Shown here one piece after another: positions 33,230 through 44,756 of a stretch of 64,000 nt of DNA. Location of the stretch: NCBI GenBank assembly GCA_958510875.1, contig OY294067.1:197653401-197717400 (forward strand), in the 5' to 3' direction. A program made the translations under genes and the position numbers. Below the pieces are notes generated by a model. The model made no database searches. It was not told where the DNA came from and worked only from the letters and a program-made list of their open reading frames with translations. How positions within the stretch are numbered: position 1 is the first letter of the stretch; the number at the start of each line of letters is the position of its first letter. Source of the DNA: Endomychus coccineus (taxonomy: Eukaryota; Arthropoda; Insecta; Coleoptera; Endomychidae).

Positions 33230-35232
33230 AATGGCCGACGACCATCTAATATTCAACCCTTAACACAACGAATGTTGTGTCTTCATTGAAAAGCTAGAAC
33301 AATATAGTAAAAATACTGAATGACGACAACGTGAAACGAGCATTTCTTTCATGCCAACCTCGCAGGAGAAGCGAACTTATTATTAGCAAACCTGTACATG
33401 CCAAACAAACCGTGAGAATGTGAGTATGCGAATATAATAAAACATTCAACGGAATTTTACGAAAAGATGAATGTTGTTTGGGTTGAACCTTCCAAATTTG
33501 ATACAGCTGAAATAAGGAAAACGAATCAGTATATGAAAGGAGCTTACGAGTAGAAAGTTTACCAATTCATTGTCAGCCTAACACCGGATTAGATCCAAAA
33601 TAACCAATTTTATCAGAAAATTCAATGGAGGACATATAAGTAAATCATTGTTTGCTCAAAAGGCGAACATCACCTTTGATGAAGCTGTGGAAATTGCTCA
33701 AATTGAGGAGGCCTCAAGAGCAGGCATAAGCAACGCTAACTTAAAAGAGAAACATGAGCCATAAGAAGTTGAAATTCACAAACTATCCTAGGGAAAGTCA
33801 AGTTATGTAGGTGGCAGCAGTGTTCAGTCAAGTTCAAGAAGAAATAGGTGGAATCAAGGGCCACCAGATCGAGGGCCAGAAATGGCAGAACACCTCCAGC
33901 GCAACAACCAGGAGATTGTGGAATAGTGGTAGTGCTAGTGCCAGTGCGCAGGTAGTGACGTGTCATAACTGTGGAAAACATCACAACGCAAATGTGTGCC
34001 ACTACAGGGATTACAATTGCCATTCTCGTTGGGGTGAGGAACATCTGAGTGTGGTATGTGAAAAGCTCAAATAAGTAAACCTTTCAGAAAGCGATGTAGA
34101 TCGAGACCCTGTTGATTTCTCGTTAGCTGTCCTCCGTATTTAGTCAGATAACGCTGAACCAATTTATGTCAATGTTCATGTAGACAATATTTCGTTCAAT
34201 TGTCAACTTGATTCGGGTGCGGCAGTTTCAATACTAGCATCGTCAATATACAAGGAACATTTCCGGAGTGTCCCATTGTCTCATGCAAGTATTCCTTCAG
34301 TGAATTTTTCAGCCCATAAGATCCAGCCAGCAGGTAAAGTAATGCTCCAGATGAAATTTCATAACAAAATGATTCATCTAGAATTTCATGTAACAACAAA
34401 CACCGGTCCTGCACTGTTAGGCCGCAGTATTATGAGAAATTTCAACATAGAATTCAATTATGTTAGTGAAAAACTGTATTTTCCGGTGCTCTGGGTACAT
34501 TCAACAAATTTAAATTGGAATTGAACCTGAAAATGGAGGAGGTACCAACCTTTCATAAACTACGTCCTTCACCATTCGTCATGAGAATAAAGAAAAGTTA
34601 GTTCCGGAAAATATCATTTCTCCTGTTGATTATTCAGAGTGGGGAACACCAATCGTGCCGATTTTAAAGATAGATGGCGTGCATATTAGTTGTGATCATA
34701 AAGTTACTATAAGCCCTCACATACTTCTAGACAAATTTCCTTTGCCAAGGATGGATCACCTTTTTGCAAAATTGAGCAAAGGCCAGCAATTTTCGAAAAT
34801 TGACCTCTCTGAGGCCTATCATCAAATTTTGCTTGATGAGTTATCTGAAAAATACACTACTATCCTGACACAAAAAGGGTAATTTGTGTATAATAGATTG
34901 CCTTACGGTGTTTCGTTCGGACCATCAAAATTTCAAACCCTTATGGAACAAACATTATCAAACATAGCGGGCGTATGCTGTTTTGTGGATGACCTATTAA
35001 TCACTGCTAAAAACAAGCTAGAACACATAGACAATTTACAAAACTTTCCAAATGTTAAGCTGATTGTGGCCTCACTATTCAAAGAGATAAGTGTGTGTTT
35101 TTCTTAGACTGTGTATCGTACCTAGGATATGTCATAGATCCTCATGGATTTCACAAATGTCCAGAGGGAATCAGAGCAATCAAAAATATCGCTAAGCCTC
35201 AGAATGTGACTCAATGAGAATCATTCCTCGGT
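33230..35232 (+). pseudogene. decayed Ty3/gypsy gag-protease-RT fragment
   Basis: Pieces in order: Gag remnant from about 33230 with many stops; a Cys/His cluster at 33959-34060 (CHNCGKHHNANVC); retropepsin-like DSGAAVSIL at about 34210; RT pieces at 34655-35107 (FSKIDLSEAYHQI; then RLPYGVSFGPSKFQ and CFVDDLL in place of YxDD), separated by a TAA at 34880-34882; and YLGYVIDPHGF at about 35130. It stops near 35232, inside RT, where Polinton-type repeats begin. The layout resembles the K02A2.6-type gypsy group. Non-functional. Confidence 0.8.
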
Positions 35233-35989
35233 GATAAGGGTTTGAAATTTTTGTTTCCGGAAAATTGAGTTATGGGTATCAAATTGAAGGTCCTGACGAG
35301 TGAAATATGAATTTTGAAATTAACATGGAGAAACATGGAATATGGTTGAGATAAATCCGAAAGAGTCAGTTTTGATGCAACCATAGCTTCATTGGTATCA
35401 AATGTAAGGTCTTGACATGCAGAATGTTAATTTATATATTTTTAATAAGGAAAAATTGATATAATGCATTCGAATCAAGGGAAACATCTAACCATAGCTT
35501 CATGAATATCAAAATAGATGATGATTCTGACGAGTAAGTGGTGTTTCATCGGATTGAAGATCCAGCGATCATAGTTCAGAAACGATGATGACGTCACTGC
35601 TTAAAACCGGTGACGATAACTAATTAAATTCGGCAACCATAGTTTACGAACGATGATGACGTCACCAGCGGCGGTCACTGTTTCAATCCGGCGATCATCG
35701 TTTACGATCAATGATGGTCTGATAAGAGATAAAATGCAAGAAATAATAATGATTAATTTGATTATCTACTCGTTATCCATCACACTGATATTGAGAACTC
35801 TATGTGTAAGAGTGTGAATAACTGAAAGTTGTTCAAACTCCTAACCCACAGAGACGATGATATAGATATCTAGTAAGTCTGCAAATATGTTATTATGCAT
35901 ATATCTTCTGGAGAATTCACACGTAGACTTTGCGAAATCGTGGAAAAATTCCATATACTGAGAAGAGATGAGTTTTCACTGAGATTAAA

Positions 35990-36425
35990 TCAAAGTTATA
36001 AGACTGTTGAACACATTATGTATGGACTTGGATATTTCACATATACTGAGAGTGATGACTTTACAGACTCAACAGAAGCGGAATCTATTCGGTAATAATA
36101 TTCGATGATGTAATGGATGAGAAATAGGAGAAAATTTGTGCTTATTCTTCAAGGGAGAGACATAACTCAATTTATAGTTACTATCTTTATCAGTCTTTTG
36201 CTGAATGTCCGAAACATGGACTGCTCGAAAATGCAAATTGCTTCATCATTTTCGAACAGGATGAATTCAATTAGGAACATATATTTATCGATCATATAAG
36301 TACCAACATGTCACTTGAGAAATTCGAAGAGACATGTAGCGTATGTTAGAAAGATAAATATGGATTCCTCATGATAAACAAAGAATGGGATATGGAGGAA
36401 GGCCGTTATCGCAAAAGTTTTGATA
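35990..36425 (+). pseudogene. Polinton packaging ATPase remnant (fragment 2)
   Basis: GLGYFTYTESDD (near 36030) and the following region with several frame changes match the ATPase at 48073-48567 (GLGYFPYTES..., then the Walker B part). Walker A is not found. Non-functional. Confidence 0.6.
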
Positions 36426-36472
36426 GGTATATATACATCTTACATGTATATCTATATACTCCCATTTGCAAC

Positions 36473-37090
36473 AAACAAACCACTCAGCTTGGACAAGGAT
36501 GTGCCTAACAAGTCAAAAGCAAAACAACAATTGAATAGAAGAATTTGGGAGTTAGCAAAGTATGTGAAATTCGGTAAAGCTGAAAATGATGCAATTCTAG
36601 ATAATATGTTCAAGAATGTATCTGAACCTCCGGAGGAAATTGCGGAAAATGCTGAAATACTCAAACAAACTTCATCGATTAGACCTAGAGGTATTGTTTC
36701 TACAGCAACACAAATGAGGAACATACCAATCCCAAATATTGTAACTGAAGGAGAAGAATTCATATATAACTCCCCAGATACTGGAAAGGATGTGTTTACC
36801 CTCTAACCTGCTATCGATCAGATTCGTGGAGAATTCAGAGGACTTGAGGAAGATAATTCAGCGGCTACAAAGCAGTTTCTGCAACAATACCCCACATTAG
36901 CACGTTATTACTTGGAAGGATTTCTATTGGATTTTAATGTCAGGAGATACGATGATAAAATGGGTTTGCAATATTATTCAACTCCGTACAAATGGTTTAT
37001 GGGTAATAAACCTATAGAAATTGATAGTGAGAGTAATATAATTATCAAGGGTACCCATTTAAGAGTACCACAGGACTGTATAATTTGATA
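36473..37090 (+). pseudogene. Polinton hypothetical protein, copy 2
   Basis: Homologue of 47345-48030. Here the frame runs intact through the region (RRIWELAKYV... to TEGEEFIYNSPDTGKDVF) where the other copy is frameshifted. A TAA at about 36804 and later changes break the rest (FLQQYPTLARYYLEGFLL, WFMGNKPIEIDSESNIII). Helical and charged; function not known to me. Confidence 0.6.
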
Positions 37091-37149
37091 TTTCACAGAC
37101 ATGTTCTACACAACACTTACACCGTAGAAGTGAGAAAATCACAGTCAAG

Positions 37150-37600
37150 TGATGGGAATGACTAGTGCTCACAGACGTTATGACGATTCAGCCGATCAAA
37201 TGAGGAACACTGGAATACAAACATAAACTGAAACCTTTGATTAATTCCATGAAAAGCCAAGGTACGAAACATACAATGGAAATGCATATATCAAAAATGA
37301 TATGATTGAATATAACGACAAGCCAATGGAATATTTTTATTGGGATGAAGTGAATGGAATTGTAGATAGACTTAGACTTCTTGTTGCATCCTCATATGCT
37401 GGTAACAATAACCACCAAAACGAGAAAATCCTCATAATACAAGAAGTCTGATGAAATTGAACAAAATCAATATTTACATACAAATTCGTCACAGTTATAA
37501 AGATGACCTCAATCGATGAGTTTGGTAGAACCTCCTCTTCCATGTAATGATATGAATATGAATTCACACAAAAACCGAATCTGAAAAAAAAAGTCAGTCT
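37150..37600 (+). pseudogene. Polinton hypothetical protein, copy 2 of 46968-47348
   Basis: YNGNAYIKNDMIEYNDK and WDEVNGIVDRLRLLVASS are nearly identical to the minus-strand copy, with at least two stops. The N-terminus of the next gene (IDEFGRTSSSM) follows in the expected position. Confidence 0.6.
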
Positions 37601-37610
37601 TAAAAACACT

Positions 37611-38123
37611 GTGACGCAACTTGTTACTTTTTGGCAATAATTCCTTTCTACGGCTTCATTACTCCTTCAAGTCTACCAGACCTGAATCCGATTGGCTTTT
37701 ATGCTGGTTTCTCGAGAGCCAGATTTTAGTCAAGATCTACTCCTCGTTGAGGGCTTCTGCTAGGGTCCTTACCACAAAGTGTATCACTGTGCTATCTACG
37801 TATAACCTTATCCCAAGGTAATCTCAGTGAAGTGAGTACCAGGGGTCAATGGGGCAGACTGAGTAGTATCGAAATTGCAGGCTTCAATCGAAATTCAATA
37901 CTTGGTTGCCTCTCGACTACTTAATTGCTGTTGCAGCAAGTCTTTTTAGATAAACACGGAACTCCCCAATTATTCATTTATAGCTTGAACATACATTGAT
38001 ATTTCACTTTCTCTGTTGAACAATAATTTCTCTCGACCCATGGGAAGGTCAAGGAAGCTCGGAATTAATGACCGTTAAAATCGAGGTTCAAATAGGCTCA
38101 TCATAGCCTTGCCAACAAATATT
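37611..38123. other. left flank of the complete Polinton
   Basis: No recognisable gene or repeat. Its right edge is the 6-bp target duplication at 38124-38129. Confidence 0.4.
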
Positions 38124-38259
38124 CATATAAGTAGATGAACTGGGCTAGTTCGGGACCAGGATATCCGGTCTCCACTTCCGGTCTAGCTGTCGATGTGCAT
38201 ACGATAGAGCTGGAGGTTATAGAGCTAACCCCAAGTCAAAACCATAGAGCATTAAGCGA

Positions 38260-39160
38260 ACCTAAGGTACAGACTGTTTCGTAGATGTGGCACCACCAAG
38301 TGACAGCTGTCATGGCGGACCTAAGGTACAGATTGCTTCGTGCAGATGTCGCCACCAAGTGACAGCTGTCATGGCGGACCTAAGGTACAGACTGTTTCGT
38401 AGAGGTGGCGCCACCTAGGTGTCACCACCACCACGTGAAAGCTGTCATGGCAGGCTGAAGGTACAGGCTGCTTCGTGTAGGTGTCACCACCACGTAACAG
38501 CTGTCATAGGATTGGTCGTTTGTAAAGAGTATACAGGGTGCTTATAAAAAGTGTGTCACATGTACAGGGTCATGTGACTATCACGGGACAGCGGTCATGG
38601 CGGACCAAAGGTACAGGCTGCTTCGGGGAGGTCTCACCACCACGTGACAGCTGTTATGGTGGGCCAAAGGTACAGACTGCTTCGTGGAGATGTCGCCACC
38701 ACGTGACAGCTGTCATAGGATTGATCATTGAAGGTACAGACTGCTTCGTGAAGGTGGCGCTACCAGTTCGGCTCGTCCGACTCGTGCGAATCCAAGATGA
38801 CAGGTCGCTAACTCAGGGCAGACGTGTGACATCACAGCATAACCAGTTCAACTCGTCCGACTCGTGCCAGTCGTACGGTTTTGAAATCAAATGATCTGTC
38901 ACGCGGTGAGATATGGTGTCTGTCACTTCGACAGAGTGTCTGTCACAAAGTGTCATGGTGGCTATCACGTACCATAGAGCTGGAGGTTATAGAGCTAACT
39001 CAACTCAAAACCATAGAGCATCATGGTGGTGGAAAGAGTTGTCATGGCGTCTGTCACGTGAGATCTTCATCGGGGTGTCATGTCGCGTCTTGGAGGGTGT
39101 GACGTGGTGGATCCATGAAGCATCTGTCACGCGAACTGTCATGGCGGATCTATGAACGTC
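38260..39160. repeat. 59-60-bp satellite array in left TIR
   Basis: Monomer core: TGACAGCTGTCATGGCGGAC, CTAAGGTACAGA, then TGCTTCGTGNAGGTGNCGCCACCA. TGACAGCTGTCA is a perfect 12-bp palindrome. About four clean monomers lie at 38260-38500, others are mixed with 'agttcgactcgtccgactcgtg' and 'ccatagagctggaggttatagagctaac' phrases. Confidence 0.8.
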
Positions 39161-39432
39161 AACCATAGCTTTATAGGTATCAAATGAAAAGTCTTGATAT
39201 GCAGAATGTTAATTTAATTAGATAGAAGATTCTGCGATCATAGTTTACGAACGATGATGACGTCACGGGAGGCATTCATTGTTTCAATCCGGCGACCATA
39301 GTTTACAAACGATGATGACGTCACTGCTTCAAGCCAATGACAGTAACTGATTCAATCAGGCGACCATAGTTTACGAACGATGATGACGTCACTGCTTCGA
39401 ACCGATGACAGTAACTGATTCAATCCGGCGAC

Positions 39433-39478
39433 CATAGTTTACGAACGATGATGACGTCATCATCGTTCACAAACTATG
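39433..39478. repeat. 46-bp palindrome with CRE core at inner TIR end
   Basis: Centre GAACGATGATGACGTCATCATCGTTC is a perfect 26-bp palindrome, extended to 46 bp by CATAGTTT...AAACTATG with two mismatched pairs. TGACGTCA is a CREB/ATF-type site. The mirrored copy lies at about 49162-49207. It could fold as a cruciform or bind a regulator near the accessory gene. Confidence 0.75.
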
Positions 39479-39762
39479 ATGGGCAGATGAGGAATAAAAT
39501 GCGAGTAATAATAATGATATCTACTAATTATTCATCACATTGATATTGAGAACTCTATGTGTAAATGTGAATAGTTGGAGGTTATGATAAAGATATCCAG
39601 TAAGTTTGTAAATGTGTCATTATGCATATATATCTTTTGAAGAATACACACGTAGACTTTGAAAATTTATGGAGAAAGTTCATGAACTAAGAAGAGACTT
39701 GAATTTTTACGAAGATAAAATGAAAGTTATAAGACTGTTGAATACATTTACAAGTGTAAAAA

Positions 39763-40152
39763 GTGAAGATAATGATGGGAGTGGGGATGTTTAAAACAAA
39801 TTTCGTGATTCTAACCACAATTCTGAATGGTATTCTATACGCGAACGTTCCCCAACACGTTGAGCGCATTTATATTTGTCTGAAGGATGTTGCAACCGAT
39901 GGAGGTGGGGAGTGTAACCGTACCGAATGGATTCCGATGAATTTTCGGAAAATCAACGATAATCAATTAGAGGTATTCGCATTCAACATTCCTCAAGACA
40001 ATCGTACCACCATACATTATAAACTTAAACTTTCATTCTTCGATCGGAGTGAGGGAGATATGGCTGAATGGCAAACGCTCCAACAATCATCATGTTTACC
40101 ACATGTCATACAAAAGACAATATCAACACCATCCACACGTACATCATCCTAA
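39763..40152 (+). CDS. putative secreted accessory protein of the Polinton, unknown family
   Basis: First ORF inside the left TIR and the only plus-strand one in the element. Several ATGs are possible (39763, 39775, 39787). A start at 39787 (MFKTNFVILTTILNGILYA) gives a typical signal peptide with cleavage after Ala. The mature part has four or so Cys (YICLKDVATDGGGEC, QSSC) and N-glycosylation-type sites (NRT), which suits a secreted domain of about 105 residues. No family recognised. The equivalent slot in Polinton fragment 3 is filled by an MMP-like gene, so this looks like a cargo position. Confidence 0.55.
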   Translation: MKIMMGVGMFKTNFVILTTILNGILYANVPQHVERIYICLKDVATDGGGECNRTEWIPMNFRKINDNQLEVFAFNIPQDNRTTIHYKLKLSFFDRSEGDMAEWQTLQQSSCLPHVIQKTISTPSTRTSS

Positions 40153-40632
40153 CTAGACGAAGAAATTTCTAGAATTTTCTCAATTTTGTATGCAATTTCA
40201 TCTTCTTTATCAGTACCAATGTTGAAAATGTTTGTTAAATATGTAAATAAGGCTATTTACCATGTAAATAAGTGATTGTGTGAAGACATAAGTGTTTTGA
40301 TAAAACAAAAAGAATGATAACAATAATTCCGATATATGGTGATAACTTCACTGCTTCAAACCGGTGATTGTAAGTATTTCAATTCAGGGACCATAGTTTA
40401 CAAACAATGATGAACACTTGAATGATGAAACATACATATAAACATTAACGCAAGCGCATTTCATAGTTACCTCGGTTTTATTTTTTGAAATAATAAGAAG
40501 AACTTGATATGTTTAAATCAATATATTGACATTATCATTTGCTAGTTCATAAGTTTTGTTTTTGTGATTGATAACGCATTCTATCAATGACTCGATGTTG
40601 ATATCAATAATCAATTGTTCACCCTCCTCTTC

Positions 40633-41358
40633 TTATGCGGCATGAATAGGATTTCCTCTTGCATACCATTTCAAATCACGACGCAAATTCTGTTTCACTT
40701 CGTTACCAATACCGATAGCATGAGATATGTTAGACCAGTTACGTATTAATCGCATTTTTCGAATTTGTAATTTTCTGTCGGCATCACGCCAACCATCCTC
40801 CTGTCGACGCATTAGGTATCATTCTGGTCTCATATCATTCGATGTTCGATATAATTCTACAATTGGCGAAAAAAAATATATATATTACATAGATTTTATT
40901 ATAAAAAACAAAGTAATTACCTAAATTTCGTCTCTTTCCGAAATTTATAGGACGTGGAACATATTTGGTGCAGTGTTATTCCGTAAGGTGATAACATCCA
41001 TTTGAATTTGTTGAGATAAGCGTTGAGATCGTTCTTTCGCACGACATTCACGTTCCTCAGCTGTTTGAAGTTCTTGTTGTTCATAGGATTTCTCGTACTC
41101 ACAATATTTCATCATAATAAATTTCATTAACGAAAACAGTTCACGTAACTCGATGACTTTAGGAGTTCGCATTTGCATCAATAATGATTCGAAATCAATA
41201 GCATCTAGAACATAATATTTCTTTCGTGCATCAGTTTTACAACAAATTTCTAAATGGTGTATATGCGGGTTTTTCCTCAACAATCTTGTTATAACACCCC
41301 TTTTAGCATGATATTTTTTGGCGCGATAACCTAACCAATCCAATAGATCTTCATTCAT
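40633..41358 (-). pseudogene. MSV199/KilA-N-like Polinton protein, probably spliced, with a stop
   Basis: The 41358-40945 frame begins MNEDLLDWLGYRAKKYH and contains YVLDAIDFESLLMQMRTPK, resembling MSV199-type domains of large DNA viruses and Polintons, then a Glu/Arg coiled coil. A plausible intron lies at about 40866-40918 (GTAATT donor, pyrimidine run, TTGTAG acceptor on the minus strand). After it comes LYRTSNDMRPE, a TGA, then MRRQEDGWRDADRKLQIRK... to 40633. The short frame 40633-40812 has its own ATG. DNA binding or regulation is a family-level guess. Confidence 0.45.
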
Positions 41359-41874
41359 TAGAACGCGTTGGTTCAGTTGAATATTTCAAAATAAATAGTT
41401 CCTTTTATCGTTTCTTATATCGATCACAAATTTTAGACACACTTCATTAACTGTTAACTTAATAAAATTGTTGGTTGACCATGTAGCCAAATTTGAATCA
41501 CGAACGCACACTGCTAAGTTCATTTTTATAAATGAACATTTTCTGAAATGATTCTCTCTTACATACGTGAGAACGTGAACGTGAAAAGTGAGGGTGGGGG
41601 GTAACTCTCCGTTTCGATCTCATTGCAAACGTTGATAACTGACTGATAACGTCACTAGTTGTTTCAATTTGTTTCATTCCCAGCAACCGGCTACCATAGT
41701 TCACAAACTATGATCGTCGGATGTATGAGAAATAAAATATCAAATATAATAATAATAACATTTATTGGGAAAAATACATTTTGATAGTACATCATTTTGA
41801 ACTAAAATTATAACATTATGATTCATCACCTGGTTCTTCACACCAAATTCCGAAATGATCCTGTAATCGGAGAA

Positions 41875-43165
41875 TTACTCCATTATACGGTCGTTGATGA
41901 TGATGCAATGAGCCCTAGTGTTTTTTGGGAAATTCAAGAAACTCTCCATCCCTAGTTTGACGTCAACTGTTGGTGACTTTATAGCATCGTTTTGTTTTGA
42001 ACAGTCAATCACAAAAATTGCTCTATTCTTGAATGCTATATAATCTAACATGGGCTCGCTTATTATTTTTTCTGAAAATGATTTCTGGAAATCATAGTAC
42101 ATCTGGTATGCTTCCACGTATTGCTGGTCGGTTAAATTCAATTTCATTGCTTCATATGGATAACACTCTGAATTCAAGTATAATTTTACATTTAGCAAGT
42201 TTATATTATCGGAATATGCACTGTGCTTAACAGGATTATTTTTTCGATCAGTTTGAAAAGCTAAAATCACATATCTGGGACGTTCCAAATTCATTGATGT
42301 TTTAACAGCCCAAATGTCACGAGTGCTCTCCTTCATCAACGGATTTTCATGCAGATCCCAACTACGGAATGGGATCAAAATAGGCTTCTCAGCACTCAAA
42401 TTCCCCAACATTTGAAATTCAATTTGATCACTGGGAAACACGTGCCGCACTTTTAATGCTATCGCCTTCACATTTATTTTAGCCGTTTTCGTGCCTGTGC
42501 TATTAGTATAGCAATTGTTATCGGTTCGAGACCTTATCAAGCGCAGCTTATGTTTTCCACTCAAAACTTTGTTATAGTCAATGAATAGGACTAGTAGAAA
42601 ATTCAACGGTATCCATAAATTGATTCTATTATTGTAGACTGAACTCAGTGCATCCTTAAATGACCATCCATAAATAGCTAGAGGTATAGATTCATGTTTG
42701 GCATATGTTAGATAAGCTCTGATGGTGCTGACAATACCAGAATCACGTACTTTGTCTATCTCTTTTCCATTCAATTCACAACTGATATATTCGAAGAGAA
42801 ACGCTCCGAAATTATTCGTTAGTTTACATTCACCATCACCACTTGCTTCTGGCTGGAATTCTCCCGCGATGAATGAAGCAGACGAGGCCAAATCTACCAA
42901 TACATCTTGTTGATTGATTGATATCTCAATTTCATCGCTGTTGCCGGAAGATGTTGTGTGGGGATTGTAGGTATGAGTTTCTTCTCGGATGATGTTTGAT
43001 TCGTTGAATATTTGAAGTTTTTCCGAAATTGTAACCAAGGAACTTCAAAAAATTCATATTTTCCAATGACAGTGACGCAGAAGCAACCTTCTTCCTTGAA
43101 CTCGTTGTAGATAATGACTGATGACCACTATGGAGATGTCTTTTATTGCTGAAATCCAAACCCAT
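41875..43165 (-). CDS. Polinton major capsid protein (double jelly-roll)
   Basis: 387 codons from 43038, with diagnostic blocks EIEISINQQDVLVDLASS near residue 38, NNFGAFLFEYISCELNGKEID near 78, NLWIPLNFLLVLFIDY near 137 and ILIPFRSWDLHENPLM near 217. This is the hexon-type double jelly-roll capsid of Polintons. A second frame (43165-42932, MGLDFSNKRHLHSGH... ENMNFLKFLG) probably encodes the true N-terminus, with a +/-1 shift near 43035, so the gene may be broken once near its start. A truncated paralogue lies at 58297-59216. Confidence 0.85.
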
Positions 43166-43251
43166 GTTCTGAAGAGGCGTCTACTGCAACAACAACCTTC
43201 TCAAATGGATTATTTTCATATAATGAATGCTGGTGAGTATTGGATTATTAT

Positions 43252-43725
43252 TTATTGTTGTGAGTCATAATATGTTGTGGTCTTTTTAAACTCCAACCGT
43301 ATAATAATCACTCCCCCACGAAAATTTACCCGTTTCCAATTCTGATCCAAAATATTCAGTGTGATATTATCAAAGAACGTCTTGTTGATGATCGGCAGAT
43401 AAATGAGATTCATCGGCTCTATATCAATAGAAAAACCAGGTGGTACAAGAGGTGAAAACTCATATATCGTATGAGCTAACTTATTGTTATAATATGCTCC
43501 TGCGGTTGGATTACACTCCACTCTAATAGTTTGAAATTTGATTATGTTTATAGGTCGATCAGATACATGTAGTTCACGAGTCAATTTCTTCTTGTTGAAT
43601 CCCAACAGTTCACTTACACTATCTTTAGGAATAGAATTCACTTCAAAGTCACTCTTCAGCTCTGTGTGTAGAGTGTTGTTTTTAGATTTTATTGATAATT
43701 TCCTGTCACGTTCTTCTTGCTTCAC
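43252..43725 (-). CDS. Polinton minor capsid (penton-like), main part
   Basis: 157 codons. The C-terminal half has the conserved pattern TIYEFSPLVPPGFSIDI, NLIYLPIINKTFFDNITL and LDQNWKRVNFRGGVIIIRLEFK typical of the single jelly-roll penton-base homologue of Polintons, which occupies the capsid vertices. The upstream frame 43728-43949 carries the N-terminal part, and the two are separated by a stop/frame change near 43727. Confidence 0.75.
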   Translation of the reverse strand: MKQEERDRKLSIKSKNNTLHTELKSDFEVNSIPKDSVSELLGFNKKKLTRELHVSDRPINIIKFQTIRVECNPTAGAYYNNKLAHTIYEFSPLVPPGFSIDIEPMNLIYLPIINKTFFDNITLNILDQNWKRVNFRGGVIIIRLEFKKTTTYYDSQQ

Positions 43726-43727
43726 TC

Positions 43728-43949
43728 CTATCCCACGAACTGCACTTTGTATGAAATCTGTCTATAATAAAATTTATTAAAACCTTCTTCAATGTTCGGA
43801 ATGCTATTGTACGTATGCAAACCAACAAGTGCGATAGAATAATATGAAGGAGGATCTAGTTCTATAGGTGGGTGAGAATCTACAGATAAGCGGGAGCTCT
43901 TACTCGTGATGGTGAATGTCTGAGACATGATTGATGAAAACTTTACCAA
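43728..43949 (-). CDS. penton-like protein, N-terminal segment
   Basis: Starts with an ATG just inside the gene block. A Met at the tenth codon (MSQTFTITSKSSRLSVD) is the likelier start. PPIELDPPSYYSIALVGLHTYNSIPNI matches the usual N-terminus of the minor capsid protein. It runs into the next segment (43725-43252) in a neighbouring frame, so the gene is probably split by a mutation. Confidence 0.6.
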   Translation of the reverse strand: MVKFSSIMSQTFTITSKSSRLSVDSHPPIELDPPSYYSIALVGLHTYNSIPNIEEGFNKFYYRQISYKVQFVG

Positions 43950-44342
43950 CTATTTATATACTAATAGATGCAGGGTTAGTCGACCACAACTGAAGAGTTA
44001 GAGAGGAATTCTAAACATAACTGACCACAATTATAAGTGTTATATTGCTGAAAATTGTCGTGATTGAATAATATCTTACACTTTTTGAAATAATCCACTG
44101 GTTCGCGAGGGGGGCGTAAATTGCCAATACTATCATAATATGAAACTGTATCACCTCATTAAACCCAACCCAGTGAGTGCCTTCATTGTCCGAGCTATCT
44201 CAATTAACTATTCCACGCTCGTTTTTCCATGGTTCGTTGGATGGCAGTTCATCACGCATAAATACTCCTCTAAAATGGGGAATTTTCAGAGCTTTTGCTA
44301 GTTTCCGTAGATCAAGATCGGTCGGAGGTCTTCTGGGTAGGT

Positions 44343-44724
44343 TTACTGGCAGTTTTTCGGATGTTTATCTAAATATAGACCAAGACCTTTGCGATACTTT
44401 TTCAAATATAGACCAGATCCTTGTTTCCTCAAAGCTATAGCTTCCATTGTTTTATTATGTCCTTCCGTTTCCTCCAAGGTTTTCCGAGCTGCTTTGCTGT
44501 TTTTGACCACCTCCCGCCAATGCTCCAGCAGCTGATGAGCCCGCAAACAGAGGTATTAAGAATGGTGAAAATCCTCCCGTCTTTGGAATAGGAAGTACAA
44601 TTGGTAATCGGACATTTTTCCGACCACCTGCTTTTTTGAATTGTTTTCGTGCAACTTTCAACGCTGTTTGAGATGTTCTCTTCAGATTGATTGGGTCAAA
44701 CTTTTCCTTCATAACTTTTCTCAC
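44343..44724 (-). pseudogene. small basic/hydrophobic Polinton protein (core pX-like), frameshifted
   Basis: First frame (44724-44455) is basic (KEKFDPINLKRTSQTALKVARKQ) and then hydrophobic and Gly/Ala-rich (LIPLFAGSSAAGALAGG), a pattern reported for core protein X-like proteins of adintovirus/Polinton elements. The end of the usual protein (HNKTMEAIALRK, GLYLKKYRKGLGLYL) is in the overlapping frame 44546-44343, so one frameshift lies near 44540. A role with packaged DNA or membrane penetration is an inference from the family. Confidence 0.6.
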
Positions 44725-44756
44725 CCATCAACAATTGCACTTCCGAATCCAACCTT

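Larger units (their letters stand above)
35235..37610 (+). mobile_element. Polinton fragment 2 (right-half genes, plus orientation)
   Basis: 35235-35760 has the 'ccatagtttacgaacgatgatgacgtcac' units found in the TIRs of the complete element. Then follow, on the plus strand, decayed homologues of its ATPase (about 35990-36420), the 47345-48030 protein and the 46968-47348 protein, ending near 37610. It is collinear with minus-strand 46900-48740, so it is an inverted, truncated second copy. Confidence 0.8.
38130..39515 (+). repeat. left terminal inverted repeat of the Polinton
   Basis: About 1.39 kb, inverted copy of 49125-50993. Outer part 38130-38260 is unique-like; 38260-39160 carries 59-60-bp satellite monomers and related phrases; 39180-39480 carries ~75-bp units with the TGACGTCA core. 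Similarity ends near ATGATGGGCAGATGAGGAATAAAATG. Confidence 0.9.

Noticed and set aside
38130..39515. CRISPR-like array of regularly spaced palindromic repeats
   Set aside because: Eukaryotic context, spacers are themselves repeated, and the array lies within a transposon TIR.
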